A stretch of DNA of 64,000 bases, taken from the NCBI RefSeq assembly GCF_002188635.1, contig NZ_NINX01000026.1, forward strand, positions 30,408-94,407, read 5' to 3'. Under the pieces are notes generated by a model. That model was given only the letters and a program-made list of their open reading frames with translations, ran no database searches and was not told the origin of the DNA. This document shows positions 25,137 through 34,657 of the stretch, one piece after another (positions within the stretch are counted from its first letter, which is position 1; every line of letters starts with the position of its first letter). The translations under genes and the position numbers were made by a program. The DNA is from Pigmentiphaga sp. NML030171. Its GTDB lineage: Bacteria > Pseudomonadota > Gammaproteobacteria > Burkholderiales > Burkholderiaceae_B.

Positions 25137-25526
25137 ATGAGCAAGCAGATCATCCATACCGACGCCGCGCCGGCGGCCGTCGGCCCGTATTCCCAGGCCG
25201 TGGCCGTGCCCGCTTCCGGCAGGACCGTGTACCTGTCGGGCCAGATCGGCCTGATTCCCGCCACCGGCCAGCTCGAGACGAGCAGTTTCGAGGCCCAGGT
25301 GCGCCAGGCCTTCGCCAACATGGAAGCGGTGGTGCGCCAGGCGGGCGGCACCTTGGACCAGATCGTCAAGCTGACGCTGTTCCTGACGGATCTGTCCAAG
25401 TTCGGCACGGCCAACGACATCATGGCGCAACTGATTCCCCAGCCTTTCCCCGCCCGCTCCACGGTGGGGGTGGCCGCCTTGCCCAAGGGCGCCGAGTTCG
25501 AGGTCGAGGCGATCCTGGTCATCTGA
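25137..25526 (+). CDS. ridA: RidA-family enamine/imine deaminase
   Basis: A 129-aa RidA/YjgF protein that hydrolyses reactive enamines made by PLP enzymes such as threonine dehydratase. Motifs: AAPAAVGPYSQAVAV and VYLSGQIGLIPATG, then GGTLDQIVKLTLFLTDLSKF and the signature PFPARSTVGVAALPKGAEFE, with the substrate-binding Arg in ARSTV. The start at 25137 follows GAGGCAAGC. It lies 13 bp upstream of recG in the same direction and they may be co-transcribed. Confidence 0.93.
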   Translation: MSKQIIHTDAAPAAVGPYSQAVAVPASGRTVYLSGQIGLIPATGQLETSSFEAQVRQAFANMEAVVRQAGGTLDQIVKLTLFLTDLSKFGTANDIMAQLIPQPFPARSTVGVAALPKGAEFEVEAILVI

Positions 25527-25539
25527 ACCGGGCCGGTAC

Positions 25540-27603
25540 ATGAGCGCGCGCCCCGCCGTCCAGGACGAAAGCGAACTGACGCCGCAGCAGCGCAAGATGC
25601 GCAAGCTCGGGCTGCGCGTCGCGGACGACTTCGTCCTGCACCTGCCCATCCGCTACGAGGACGAGACGCAGCTGACGCCGATCAAGCGGTTGCTGCCGGG
25701 CATGTGGGCGCAGGTCGAGGGCGTGGTGACGCGCTGCGAGGTCGCCTACCGGCCGCGGCGCCAACTGGTGGCCGCGATCGAGGACGACACCGGCGAACTC
25801 GCGCTGCGCTACCTGAATTTCTATCCCAGCCAGCAGAAGCAACTGGCGGTGGGGCGCCGCATTCGCGCCCGGGGCGAGGCGCGCGGCGGTTTCTTCGGCA
25901 TGGAGATGGTGCACCCGCGCACCACGGTCGCCGACGGCGACACGCCCTTGCCGGATCGCCTGACGCCGGTCTATCCCACCACCGAGGGGCTGCCGCAGGC
26001 CACGCTGCGCAAGGCCGTTGCCGCGGCGCTGCAGCAGGCGGATCTGCGCGACACGCTGCCGGAGGCGCTGCTGCAACGGTATGGCCTGATGCCTTTCGGC
26101 GAGGCCGTGCGCCTGCTGCATGCGCCGCCGCCCGACGTGGCCACGCAGCCCCTGATCGATCGCGCGCATCCGGCCTGGCTGCGCATCAAGTTCGACGAGC
26201 TCCTGGCCCAGCAACTGTCGCTGGCGCGTGCGCGCGCCGCCCGGCTGGACAAGCGGGCGCCGCCGCTGGCGCGCTCCACCGCGTCGGATGGCCTGGTGGC
26301 GCGGCTGCTGCGCGCGCTGCCGTTCGAGCTGACCGGCGCCCAGCAGCGGGTGCGGGACGAGATCGCCGCCGACCTGGCCCGGCCGCACCCCATGCAGCGG
26401 CTGCTGCAGGGCGACGTGGGCAGCGGCAAGACCGTGGTGGCGGCGCTGGCCGCCGCGCAGGCGATAGACAACGGCTACCAGGCGGCGCTGATGGCGCCCA
26501 CCGAGATCCTGGCCGAACAGCATTTCCGCAAGCTGGTCGGCTGGCTGGAGCCGCTGGGCGTGAAGGTGGCCTGGCTGACCGGCAGCCTGACCCCCAAGGC
26601 GCGGCGCGAGGCGGCCGCGCTGATAGAAAGCGGCGAGGCGCCGCTGGCGGTGGGCACGCAGGCTCTGATCCAGCAGCACGTGCAGTTCGCGCGGCTGGGC
26701 CTGTCCATCGTCGACGAGCAGCACCGCTTCGGCGTGGGCCAGCGGCTGGCCCTGCGCAACAAGGGCGGCGAAGACGAGGTCTTCCCCCATCAACTGATGA
26801 TGTCCGCCACGCCCATTCCCCGCACGCTGGCGATGACCTTCTTCGCCGACCTGGACGTGTCGGTCATCGACGAGCTGCCGCCGGGCCGGGTGCCGGTCAT
26901 CACCAAGCTGCTGTCGGACACGCGCCGCGACGAGGTGGTCGCGCGCATCCACGAGGCGGCCCGGTCCGGTCGCCAGGTGTATTGGGTGTGCCCGCTGGTC
27001 GAGGAAAGCGAGACGCTGGAACTGCAGACCGCCGTCGACACTTTCGAGACGCTGCGGCAGGCGCTGCCCGAACTGCGCGTGGGACTGGTGCATGGCAGGC
27101 TGCCGACTTCCGAGAAGGCGGCCGTCATGCAGGCCTTCAAGGATGGCGAGCTCGACCTGCTGGTGGCCACCACCGTGATCGAGGTCGGCGTGGACGTGCC
27201 CAATGCCTCGCTGATGGTGATCGAGCACGCCGAACGCTTCGGCCTGGCGCAACTGCACCAGTTGCGCGGCCGGGTAGGGCGGGGCGCGGCCGAGTCGGTG
27301 TGCGTGCTGATGTACCAGGCGCCGCTGTCGCAGGTCGCCAAGGCCCGGCTGCGCACCATGCATGAAACCACCGACGGCTTCGAGATCGCGCGGCGCGACC
27401 TCGAACTGCGCGGGCCCGGGGAGTTCCTGGGCGTGCGGCAATCGGGCCTGGCGCTGATGCGGTTCGCCGACCTGGACGCCGACCTGGAGATCGCCGAGCA
27501 GGCGCACGAGGCCGCGGCCGAATTGCAGGCGCGTGCGCAGGACGTGGTGTCCGCCCATCTGGCGCGATGGATGCGCGGGCGGGAAGATTTCCTCAAGGCT
27601 TGA
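25540..27603 (+). CDS. recG: ATP-dependent DNA helicase RecG
   Basis: Branch-migrating helicase for stalled forks and Holliday junctions, 687 aa. The N-terminal wedge (OB) domain covers residues 45-150 and the helicase domains follow. Walker A is QGDVGSGKTVVAALAA near residue 290, motif II is SIVDEQHRFGVGQR, and motif III is MMSATPIPRTLAMT. RecG-specific VATTVIEVGVDVPNASLMV and HQLRGRVGRG are present. Neighbours RidA and OxyR keep the order usual in Bordetella relatives. Confidence 0.96.
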   Translation: MSARPAVQDESELTPQQRKMRKLGLRVADDFVLHLPIRYEDETQLTPIKRLLPGMWAQVEGVVTRCEVAYRPRRQLVAAIEDDTGELALRYLNFYPSQQKQLAVGRRIRARGEARGGFFGMEMVHPRTTVADGDTPLPDRLTPVYPTTEGLPQATLRKAVAAALQQADLRDTLPEALLQRYGLMPFGEAVRLLHAPPPDVATQPLIDRAHPAWLRIKFDELLAQQLSLARARAARLDKRAPPLARSTASDGLVARLLRALPFELTGAQQRVRDEIAADLARPHPMQRLLQGDVGSGKTVVAALAAAQAIDNGYQAALMAPTEILAEQHFRKLVGWLEPLGVKVAWLTGSLTPKARREAAALIESGEAPLAVGTQALIQQHVQFARLGLSIVDEQHRFGVGQRLALRNKGGEDEVFPHQLMMSATPIPRTLAMTFFADLDVSVIDELPPGRVPVITKLLSDTRRDEVVARIHEAARSGRQVYWVCPLVEESETLELQTAVDTFETLRQALPELRVGLVHGRLPTSEKAAVMQAFKDGELDLLVATTVIEVGVDVPNASLMVIEHAERFGLAQLHQLRGRVGRGAAESVCVLMYQAPLSQVAKARLRTMHETTDGFEIARRDLELRGPGEFLGVRQSGLALMRFADLDADLEIAEQAHEAAAELQARAQDVVSAHLARWMRGREDFLKA

Positions 27604-27616
27604 AAAGAGGCGAGAG

Positions 27617-28561
27617 ATGACCCTGACAGAACTGAAGTACATCGTGGCGGTGGCGCGGGAACGGCACTTCGGTCGCGCCGCCGAGGCCTGTTTCGTCAGC
27701 CAGCCCACGCTTTCGGTGGCCATCCGCAAGCTGGAGGACGAACTGGGCGTGACCTTGTTCGAACGCGGCGGCACCGAGGTGGGCGTGACGCCCATCGGCG
27801 AGCGCATCGTCGCCCAGGCCCAGAAAGTGCTGGAAGAAAGCGCGAACCTGAAGGAGATCGCCAAGCAGGGGCACGACCCGCTGTCCGGCGCGCTGCGGGT
27901 GGGCGTCATCTACACCATCGGCCCCTACCTGCTGCCGCAATTGGTGCCCCGGTTGATCGAGAGCGCGCCGCAGATGCCGCTGCTGCTGCAGGAGTATTTC
28001 ACCGCACGGCTGCTGGAACTGCTGCGCCAGGGCGAGATCGACTGCGCCATCATGGCCCTGCCGCTGCCCGACGCCGGCCTGTCCATCCAGCCGCTGTACG
28101 ACGAGCCTTTCGTGGTGGCCGTGCCCAAGGGCCATCCATTGGCCAGCCGCAGCCACGTCAAGGCCGAGGAGCTCAAGAGCGAGACCATGCTGCTGCTGGG
28201 CACGGGCCATTGCTTCCGCGACCAGGTGCTGGAGGTGTGTCCCGAGCTGTCGCGCTTTTCGGCGACCACCGAGGGCATACAGCGGACCTTCGAGGGGTCG
28301 TCGCTGGAGACCATCCGCCACATGGTGGCCTCGGGCATCGGGATCACGGTGCTGCCGATGTCGTCGATCCCGTCGCAGCCCGACGACCGCGACCTGCTGC
28401 GCTACATCCCCTTCGAGGACCCGGTGCCCGATCGGCGCGTGGTGCTGGCGTGGCGCAAGAGCTTCCCCCGCACCGCCGCCATCGACACCCTGATCGCCGC
28501 GATCCATGCCTGTCGGCTGAACGGCGTGACCATGCTGGAGTCCAGCGCCCAGACGGCCTGA
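27617..28561 (+). CDS. oxyR: Hydrogen peroxide-inducible transcriptional activator OxyR
   Basis: LysR-family redox sensor, 314 aa. The N-terminal HTH is [20 protein letters not shown]. The redox cysteines fall exactly at residues 199 and 208 ([12 protein letters not shown]), the positions that form the regulatory disulfide in E. coli OxyR. So this is a true OxyR rather than a generic LysR. It lies 13 bp after recG and 82 bp before a dps gene. A matching four-part OxyR-like site precedes ahpC at 49854-49890. Confidence 0.96.
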   Translation: MTLTELKYIVAVARERHFGRAAEACFVSQPTLSVAIRKLEDELGVTLFERGGTEVGVTPIGERIVAQAQKVLEESANLKEIAKQGHDPLSGALRVGVIYTIGPYLLPQLVPRLIESAPQMPLLLQEYFTARLLELLRQGEIDCAIMALPLPDAGLSIQPLYDEPFVVAVPKGHPLASRSHVKAEELKSETMLLLGTGHCFRDQVLEVCPELSRFSATTEGIQRTFEGSSLETIRHMVASGIGITVLPMSSIPSQPDDRDLLRYIPFEDPVPDRRVVLAWRKSFPRTAAIDTLIAAIHACRLNGVTMLESSAQTA

Positions 28562-28643
28562 GCCGGGCGGCGCTTGTCATGCCACGTATCATCCCAATCT
28601 AGTATCCTGTGACGTCGGTTTCGACTTTGACAAGGAGTCAACA

Positions 28644-29180
28644 ATGGTGAAGAAAACATCTGCCAAGAAACCCGCAAGCAATGGCGGTGCGGCCCGCTCG
28701 GCCGCCGGTGCGCTGCGCATCGACATCGGCATCTCGGACAAGGACCGCGCCGCGGTGGCCGGGGGCTTGTCCAAGCTGCTGGCCGATACCTATACGCTGT
28801 ACCTGATGACGCACAACTTCCACTGGAACGTGACGGGGCCGATGTTCAACACCCTGCATGCCATGTTCATGACCCAGTACACCGACCTGTGGAACTCCAT
28901 CGACGACGTGGCCGAACGCATCCGCGCGCTGGGGCACTTCGCGCCGGGCACCTACCGCGAGTTCGCCAAGCTCACCACGATCAGCGAGCCGGCCGACGTG
29001 CCCGAGGCACTGGAAATGGTGCGCCAACTGGTGGTGGGGCACGAGGCGGTGGCCAAGACCGCCCGCAACATCCTCAAGGTGGCCGATGCCGCCAACGACG
29101 AGCCGACCGCCGACCTGCTGACCCAGCGCCTGGAATTCCACGAGAAGACCGCCTGGATGCTGCGCAGCCTGCTGCAATAA
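28644..29180 (+). CDS. dps: Dps: DNA starvation/stationary-phase protection protein
   Basis: A 178-aa ferritin-like Dps. The ferroxidase signature is [18 protein letters not shown] near residues 53-70, followed by [20 protein letters not shown]. The Lys-rich N-terminus ([12 protein letters not shown]) would contact DNA. AGGAG lies 7 bases before the ATG. Its place just downstream of oxyR suggests peroxide induction. It differs from the Dps-like protein at 2868, so the two probably serve different conditions. Confidence 0.93.
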   Translation: MVKKTSAKKPASNGGAARSAAGALRIDIGISDKDRAAVAGGLSKLLADTYTLYLMTHNFHWNVTGPMFNTLHAMFMTQYTDLWNSIDDVAERIRALGHFAPGTYREFAKLTTISEPADVPEALEMVRQLVVGHEAVAKTARNILKVADAANDEPTADLLTQRLEFHEKTAWMLRSLLQ

Positions 29181-29220
29181 CCCCGAGGCCCGGGCGCCGG
29201 TCCCGGCGCCGCGTCATGGA

Positions 29221-29259
29221 AATCCCTGCCTCGCGGGCGACGCGATGCAGGGATTTTTT
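29221..29259 (+). terminator. Rho-independent terminator after dps
   Basis: Perfect 9-bp stem AATCCCTGC / GCAGGGATT with a 17-base loop that can itself pair weakly, followed by six T. It starts 41 bp after the dps stop. Confidence 0.8.
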
Positions 29260-29379
29260 CTATGTTTTTTCCTTGTCCGGATGCGGAAAATTATTTGAGG
29301 TTTAAAAATTTTAAGTTAAATTAATCTTCGACCCGTCACTGCCCGGCCAGGAGGCCGCGCATACCGCTGGAGACCACTC

Positions 29380-31017
29380 ATGGAACGCTCGGGGCATCTC
29401 GATACCTTTGCGCGCGATCATCTGCCGCCGCCCGAGGCCTGGCCGGCATTCCTGCTCGACCATCCCGCCGTCCGCTATCCCGCCCGCTTCAATTGCGCGG
29501 CCGAGCTGGTCGACGGCGCGGTGGCGGCGGGGCACGGCCGGCGCCCAGCCATCTGGACGGTGACCGACGGCAAGCCTTCGGCCATCACCTATGCCGAGTT
29601 GCAGCAGCGGGTGGACCGCCTGGCGCATGTCCTGGTCGAGGACATGGGCCTGGTGCCGGGCAACCGGGTCCTGCTGCGCGGCCCGAACAATCCGGCCATG
29701 GCGATCGCCCTCCTGGCCACGATCAAGGCGGGTCTGGTGGCGGTGCCCACCATGCCGCTGCTGCGCGCGGTGGAGCTCAAGCCCGTCATCGACAAGGCGC
29801 AGGTCAGCGCGGCGCTGTGCGACGTGCGCTTGCGCGACGAGATCGACGCCTGCATGCGGCCCGGCCCGACCCACTGTCCCACCTTGACCCAGGCCCGTTT
29901 CTTCAATGACGACGGTCCCGAATCGCTGGAGGCCCTGGCGCGCGACAAGTCCGCCTCCTTTCCCGCCTGCGACACGGCCGGCGACGACGTCTGCCTGATC
30001 GCCTTCACCAGCGGCACCACGGGCAGCCCCAAGGGCTGCATCCATTTCCACCGCGACGTGCTGGCGATGTGCGACCTGTTCCCGCGGTCGATATTGCAGG
30101 CCACGCCCGACGACATCTTCTGCGGCACGCCGCCGCTGGCGTTCACCTTCGGCCTGGGCGGCATGCTGTGCTTCCCGCTGCGCGCGGGCGCGTCCACCGT
30201 GCTGTCCGAGAAGCTGACGCCGGCCTCGCTGCTGGAGACCATCCAGGCCACCCGCGCCACCATCGTCTTTACCGCGCCTACCTTCTACCGCCAGATGGCG
30301 GCCCTGGCCTCGGGCTACGACATCTCCAGCCTGCGCCATTCCGTCTCGGCCGGCGAGGCGCTGCCCGACGCCACGCGCCAGAGCTGGAAGCAGGCCACGG
30401 GCGTGGAAATGACCGACGGCATCGGCAGCACCGAGATGATCCACATCTTCATCTCCAGCGCCGGCCAGGACGTGCGCCGCGGCGCCATCGGCAAGGTGGT
30501 GCCCGGCTACGAAGCCTGCGTCGTCGACGAATCCATGCAGCCGCTGCCGCCCCGCACCGTCGGCCGCCTGGCCGTGCGCGGCCCCACCGGCTGCAAATAC
30601 CTGGCCGACGATCGCCAGGCCAACGCCGTGCGCCAGGGATGGAACCTTACCGGCGATTCCTTCATGATGGACGAGGACGGCTACCTGTATTACCAGGCCC
30701 GCACGGACGACATGATCATCTCGGCCGGCTACAACATCGCCGGCCCCGAGGTCGAAAGCGCCTTGCTCCAGCACGAGGCCGTGGCCGAATGCGGCGTGAT
30801 CGGCGTCGCCGACGAAGAGCGCGGCCAGGTCGTCACCGCCTTCGTCGTGCCGCGCCCCGGCTTCGCGCCTGGAGACGATCTGGCCAAGACCCTGCAGGAG
30901 CACGTCAAGCGCACCATCGCTCCCTACAAGTACCCGCGCGTCATCCGCTTCGTCGACGCCTTGCCCCGTACCGAAACGGGCAAGCTCAAGCGCTTCGCGC
31001 TGCGCGGGCTGAACTAG
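29380..31017 (+). CDS. Benzoate-CoA ligase family protein (2-aminobenzoate-CoA ligase-like)
   Basis: Acyl-adenylate-forming ligase, 545 aa. Motifs: AMP-binding AFTSGTTGSPKGCIHFH (P-loop, near residue 205-225), DGIGSTEMIHIFIS (A5), TGDSFMMDEDGYLYYQARTD (A7) and DDMIISAGYNIAGPEVE (A8), and the catalytic Lys in RTETGKLKRFAL near the C-terminus. The N-terminal DTFARDHLPPPEAWPAFL is seen in benzoate- and anthranilate-CoA ligases. It would activate an aromatic acid as its CoA thioester for a hybrid aerobic pathway. No epoxidase, reductase or transporter genes adjoin it. Upstream (29280-29330) is a notably AT-rich promoter stretch. Confidence 0.85.
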   Translation: MERSGHLDTFARDHLPPPEAWPAFLLDHPAVRYPARFNCAAELVDGAVAAGHGRRPAIWTVTDGKPSAITYAELQQRVDRLAHVLVEDMGLVPGNRVLLRGPNNPAMAIALLATIKAGLVAVPTMPLLRAVELKPVIDKAQVSAALCDVRLRDEIDACMRPGPTHCPTLTQARFFNDDGPESLEALARDKSASFPACDTAGDDVCLIAFTSGTTGSPKGCIHFHRDVLAMCDLFPRSILQATPDDIFCGTPPLAFTFGLGGMLCFPLRAGASTVLSEKLTPASLLETIQATRATIVFTAPTFYRQMAALASGYDISSLRHSVSAGEALPDATRQSWKQATGVEMTDGIGSTEMIHIFISSAGQDVRRGAIGKVVPGYEACVVDESMQPLPPRTVGRLAVRGPTGCKYLADDRQANAVRQGWNLTGDSFMMDEDGYLYYQARTDDMIISAGYNIAGPEVESALLQHEAVAECGVIGVADEERGQVVTAFVVPRPGFAPGDDLAKTLQEHVKRTIAPYKYPRVIRFVDALPRTETGKLKRFALRGLN

Positions 31018-31024
31018 CGGTGTC

Positions 31025-31044
31025 CGGGGCCCGGCAGGGCCCCG
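31025..31044. terminator. Hairpin between convergent genes
   Basis: Perfect 8-bp stem CGGGGCCC / GGGCCCCG with loop GGCA, between the stops of the CoA ligase (31017) and the lipoprotein gene (31051). It lacks a T-run but is placed to act for both transcripts. Confidence 0.5.
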
Positions 31045-31050
31045 CCGCTG

Positions 31051-32910
31051 TTATTGGCAGGTGGTCACGTTCGTGACCTCGACCACGGCTTCCCGCACGT
31101 CGCAGGCCAGCTTGCGCGGCAGGTCGCCGGTTTCGGTGCAATTGCCCATGCCGTTGTAGGCCCAGATCGACCCGGTCATTCCCGTGCCGGGACGGTCGGC
31201 GGGGCAGCGGGCTTCGAAATGCACCGTGATGCAGTTGGCGACCTTGGGCTGCACGCGGGGCCGGATGCCGATCACCGAGGGCAGTCCCCCCTTGGCGGGG
31301 CATTGGGCCGCCTGCAGGCGTATGGCGCGCCGCTCGGCGGCGAGATGATCCAGCAGCGCCTGGGTCCGGCGTTCCTGTTCCTGGCGGGCGAGCTCCGCCT
31401 TCCTGCGGGTTTCTTCCTCGCGCTGTTTTTCCTTGGCCAGCCTGGCCTGTTCCGCGGCGCGGGCTTCCTCGGCCTTGCGCTGTTCTTCCTGCTTGCGCTG
31501 GGCTTCCTGCGCGCTCGCTGATGCCGCCGGTGCCGCGGCCGCGGTTCGTTGCGGCGGGGAAGAGGCCGTGGATGTCGGCGCGGACGCCGCGCGGGTCTGC
31601 GCAGCCGCGGCGTTGGCCGCCATGATCCGGTCGGCATGCGCGGCGGCTTCGCGGTCGCGCTGCTGTTTCTGCTGTTCGATCTGCCGCAGCTTCTGGTTCA
31701 GGTCGCGTTCGAAGTCGCGGGACTGCTGCGCCATGCGCTGGTTGCTCTGGTTGGCCTGCTGGAAGCCGCTGGCCAGGCCGCTCAGTATGGCGTTCGTCGT
31801 GGCCTGGGATTCGGCCGCCCGCTCGGCGGCGCGGCGCTGGGCATATATGCGGTCCCGTTCGCGCTCGACTTGCTGGCGCTCGCGGTTTTCCATCGCCGCG
31901 GCCAGGCGCTCGCGGGTCACGGGAAGATAGATATTGTTCCCTGTCGACGGCGAGTCATCGTCCGGCCCCTGCGCCCGGCTCATGATCCGGATGGAATCGC
32001 CGCGGTTGATGTAGATGTTCAGATAGTCGCCGTTGTAGGTGAAGATGTTTTCCGTGCCCGTGAATCGGTGGATCAGGCGGTCATCCGCCGACAGCGTCAG
32101 TTGCCTGCTGTCGAAGGAACCCGCGGGCCGGTTCGGCATGCTCAGTACGCGCAATGCCCTGGGGTCCGTACTGGATGGCGCCTGAAAGACCTCCCGGCCG
32201 GGGTTCGATCCGTCGGGCAGGCTGTACTGGAAAACCAGGTTGCCTGCGTCGTCCTTGTCGATTTTCAACAGGACGATGCGGCTGACGAAGGTCTGCCCCA
32301 CGCTTTGTTCCCAGATGCCGAACGGCGAGGCGGCGCGCAATTGCTGGTAGGGGGAGGCCGGGTCCAGGCTGACGGGGATCGTGCCGCCGTCGGGCAGGGT
32401 ATAGACGTCGCGGCGCAGCGGCTTGGGCCTCATGTGGAACGAGGCGGCCGATGCGCGATAGGAAAAATGCGCGGCAGCGTCGGCCAGGGACAGTTGCAGA
32501 TCGTTCAGCGAGCCGTTCAGGATTTTCATGCGCCCGCTTTCGTCGAAGCGGATGGTCGCCTGGTCGTCGCTGAACATGCCGGATTGCTCGATCAGCATGT
32601 GGTAGGTGTCCGGCTGGGCCGTGGGGCGTACGAGTAGCCGGATCGCGCTGGAGTCTCGCAGGTTGTTGGCCGTGTAGAGCCTGATGGCGAGCGCGCCCTG
32701 GGCCGGGTCCGCCATTACCTGCAGCCAGTCGCCATCGTCGTTGACGTACAGGTGGCCGATGTAGGGCTGTAGAAAGCCCCATTGGATCTGCTGGAAGGCA
32801 GCTTGAGCCGCCGCCAAGGATTGGGATGACTGGGCGGTGCCGGCGGGCTCCACGGTGGCGCAGCCGGCGAGCGTCGCGCACAGCGCGGAGGCGAGCAGGA
32901 TTTTTCTCAT
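31051..32910 (-). CDS. Large putative lipoprotein with coiled-coil stalk, function unknown
   Basis: A 619-aa protein I cannot assign to a known family. The N-terminus [20 protein letters not shown] has a lipobox (LAGC, Cys17), with no Asp at +2, so outer-membrane sorting is expected. Residues about 40-330 form a globular, beta-rich part. Residues 345-430 and 475-540 are highly charged repeats of the coiled-coil type (for example [20 protein letters not shown]), separated by an Ala/Ser/Thr/Pro linker. The last 75 residues contain six cysteines and end in VTNVTTCQ. The architecture suggests a cell-envelope anchor with a periplasmic or surface head. It is a single-gene unit. Confidence 0.72.
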   Translation of the reverse strand: MRKILLASALCATLAGCATVEPAGTAQSSQSLAAAQAAFQQIQWGFLQPYIGHLYVNDDGDWLQVMADPAQGALAIRLYTANNLRDSSAIRLLVRPTAQPDTYHMLIEQSGMFSDDQATIRFDESGRMKILNGSLNDLQLSLADAAAHFSYRASAASFHMRPKPLRRDVYTLPDGGTIPVSLDPASPYQQLRAASPFGIWEQSVGQTFVSRIVLLKIDKDDAGNLVFQYSLPDGSNPGREVFQAPSSTDPRALRVLSMPNRPAGSFDSRQLTLSADDRLIHRFTGTENIFTYNGDYLNIYINRGDSIRIMSRAQGPDDDSPSTGNNIYLPVTRERLAAAMENRERQQVERERDRIYAQRRAAERAAESQATTNAILSGLASGFQQANQSNQRMAQQSRDFERDLNQKLRQIEQQKQQRDREAAAHADRIMAANAAAAQTRAASAPTSTASSPPQRTAAAAPAASASAQEAQRKQEEQRKAEEARAAEQARLAKEKQREEETRRKAELARQEQERRTQALLDHLAAERRAIRLQAAQCPAKGGLPSVIGIRPRVQPKVANCITVHFEARCPADRPGTGMTGSIWAYNGMGNCTETGDLPRKLACDVREAVVEVTNVTTCQ

Positions 32911-32982
32911 GCGCGGATTCTAGGCAACTCAGGGCGGGCACGCATCACCCGATCCAGTGAGAGGCGCTGGTACCATAACGCC

Positions 32983-33867
32983 ATGGACCCTACGTTTCCC
33001 GTCTCCCTTTCCCACCGCCTGGGCCTGTACATGCGCCTGGTGCGCCTGGACAAGCCGATCGGCATCCTGCTGTTGGTCTGGCCCACGCTGTGGGCCCTGT
33101 GGGCCGCCAGCAAGGGCGGGCCGTCGCTGTATTTTGTGTTCGCCTTCGTGATGGGTACGGTGCTGATGCGATCGGCCGGCTGCGGCATCAACGATTATTT
33201 CGACCGCGACGTCGACCTGCACGTCGAGCGCACGCGCGACCGGGTGCTGACGTCGGGACTGATCTCGGGCCGCGAGGCGCTGGGCGTGACGCTGGCGCTG
33301 ACGCTGCTGGCGCTGCTCCTGATCCTGCCCATGAACCACCTGGTCTGGGCCCTGTCCGTGGTGGCCGTGTTCCTGTCCGTCACCTATCCCAAGTTCAAGC
33401 GTTTCTTCGCCATCCCCCAGGCCTACCTGGGCATCGCCTTCGGCTTCGGCATCCCCATGGCCTACGCGGCCGTGCTCGAGACCGTGCCGCTGGAAGGCTG
33501 GATCATGCTGGCGGCCAACATCTTCTGGGCGATCGCCTACGACACCGAGTACGCCATGGTGGACCGGCCCGACGACCTCAAACTCGGCCTGCGCACCTCC
33601 GCCGTCACCTTCGGCAAGTGGGACGTGGCCGCCGTGGGCGTATGCTATGCGGCGACCCTGGCGCTGCTGGGCGTGGTCGGCGCCATGCTGGACTACGGAT
33701 GGGCCTACGCGGCGGGGCTGGCGGGCGCCGCCGCCATCGCCGTGCGCCACCTGTGGTGGATCCGCCATCGCGACCGCGCGGCGTGCTTTCGCGCCTTCCT
33801 GCACAACACCTGGTTCGGTTTCTCGGTGTTCGCCGGCATCTTCGTGCAGACCACGCTGCTGGGCTAG
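32983..33867 (+). CDS. ubiA: 4-hydroxybenzoate octaprenyltransferase
   Basis: Membrane prenyltransferase of ubiquinone synthesis, 294 aa with about nine hydrophobic helices. Both Asp-rich motifs are intact: [13 protein letters not shown] (from N70) and [13 protein letters not shown] (from Y186), which bind Mg-diphosphate. [19 protein letters not shown] near the N-terminus is a UbiA signature. It probably has its own promoter in the 72-bp gap shared with the divergent lipoprotein gene. Confidence 0.96.
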   Translation: MDPTFPVSLSHRLGLYMRLVRLDKPIGILLLVWPTLWALWAASKGGPSLYFVFAFVMGTVLMRSAGCGINDYFDRDVDLHVERTRDRVLTSGLISGREALGVTLALTLLALLLILPMNHLVWALSVVAVFLSVTYPKFKRFFAIPQAYLGIAFGFGIPMAYAAVLETVPLEGWIMLAANIFWAIAYDTEYAMVDRPDDLKLGLRTSAVTFGKWDVAAVGVCYAATLALLGVVGAMLDYGWAYAAGLAGAAAIAVRHLWWIRHRDRAACFRAFLHNTWFGFSVFAGIFVQTTLLG

Positions 33868-33924
33868 CGCGGACGGTTCGGCGGGGTGGGCGGCCTATAT
33901 AATCGTCGCTTTTCCCCTGAAGCC

Positions 33925-34623
33925 ATGTCGCTCATCGCCGACAACCTGCGCGCCGTCCACCGGCGCATCGACCATGCCGCCCAGGCCTGCGGCCGCGCGC
34001 CGGGCGAGGTGGCGCTGCTGGCGGTGTCCAAGACCTTTTCCGCCCAGGCGGTGCGCGAGGCCCACGGGGCCGGGCAGCGGGCCTTCGGCGAAAGCTACGT
34101 CCAGGAGGCCGTCGACAAGCTGGCCGCGCTGGACGATCTGCGGGCCGGCACCGAATGGCATTTCATCGGCCCCCTGCAAAGCAACAAGGCCCGCCTGGTC
34201 GCAGCCCATTTCGACTGGGTCCACAGCATCGATCGCCTGAAGATCGCCCAGCGCCTGTCCGACCTGCGGCCGCCCGGCATGGCCGACCTCCAGCTGTGCA
34301 TGCAGGTCAACATCGACGACCAGCCCACCAAGAGCGGCGTGGCGCCCGCCGAAGCGCTCGGGCTGGCGCGGGAAATCGCCGCGCTGCCGCGCGTGCGCCT
34401 GCGCGGCCTGATGTGCATCCCCGCCCCCCAGCAGGACCCCGTCCGCCAGCAGGCGGTCTTCGCCAGCCTGGCGGCGCTCATGCGCGACCTGAACCGGGAA
34501 GGCTTCGGGCTCGATACCCTGTCCATGGGCATGTCGGACGACCTGGAGGCCGCGGTGGCGGCCGGGGCGTCCATCGTCCGGGTGGGCACCGCCATCTTCG
34601 GCGCCCGGGATTACTCGTCCTGA
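33925..34623 (+). CDS. yggS: PLP homeostasis protein YggS/PROSC
   Basis: Pyridoxal-phosphate-binding TIM-barrel protein, 232 aa, that buffers PLP and affects amino- and keto-acid balance. The PLP Lys is in EVALLAVSKTFSAQAVREAH (near residue 38). GESYVQEAVDKLAAL, WHFIGPLQSNKARLV and LSMGMSDDLEAAVAAGASIV are typical. ATG at 33925 is chosen; an upstream in-frame GTG (33886) adds residues not seen in the family. It precedes proC by 34 bp, the common yggS-proC pairing. Confidence 0.94.
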   Translation: MSLIADNLRAVHRRIDHAAQACGRAPGEVALLAVSKTFSAQAVREAHGAGQRAFGESYVQEAVDKLAALDDLRAGTEWHFIGPLQSNKARLVAAHFDWVHSIDRLKIAQRLSDLRPPGMADLQLCMQVNIDDQPTKSGVAPAEALGLAREIAALPRVRLRGLMCIPAPQQDPVRQQAVFASLAALMRDLNREGFGLDTLSMGMSDDLEAAVAAGASIVRVGTAIFGARDYSS

Positions 34624-34657
34624 GCGCGCGGCCACAACGCTTCCCAAGGAAACCTCA

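Noticed and set aside
22958..25522. Very long permease reading frame of over 850 codons extending under the RidA gene
   Set aside because: The part upstream of 24928 has no permease features and is antisense to ridA; the true start is taken as ATG 24928.
25519..27909. Long open frame antisense to recG, about 800 codons
   Set aside because: Composition is dominated by Arg, Gln, His and Gly, typical of the reverse strand of GC-rich genes; recG on the other strand is unmistakable.
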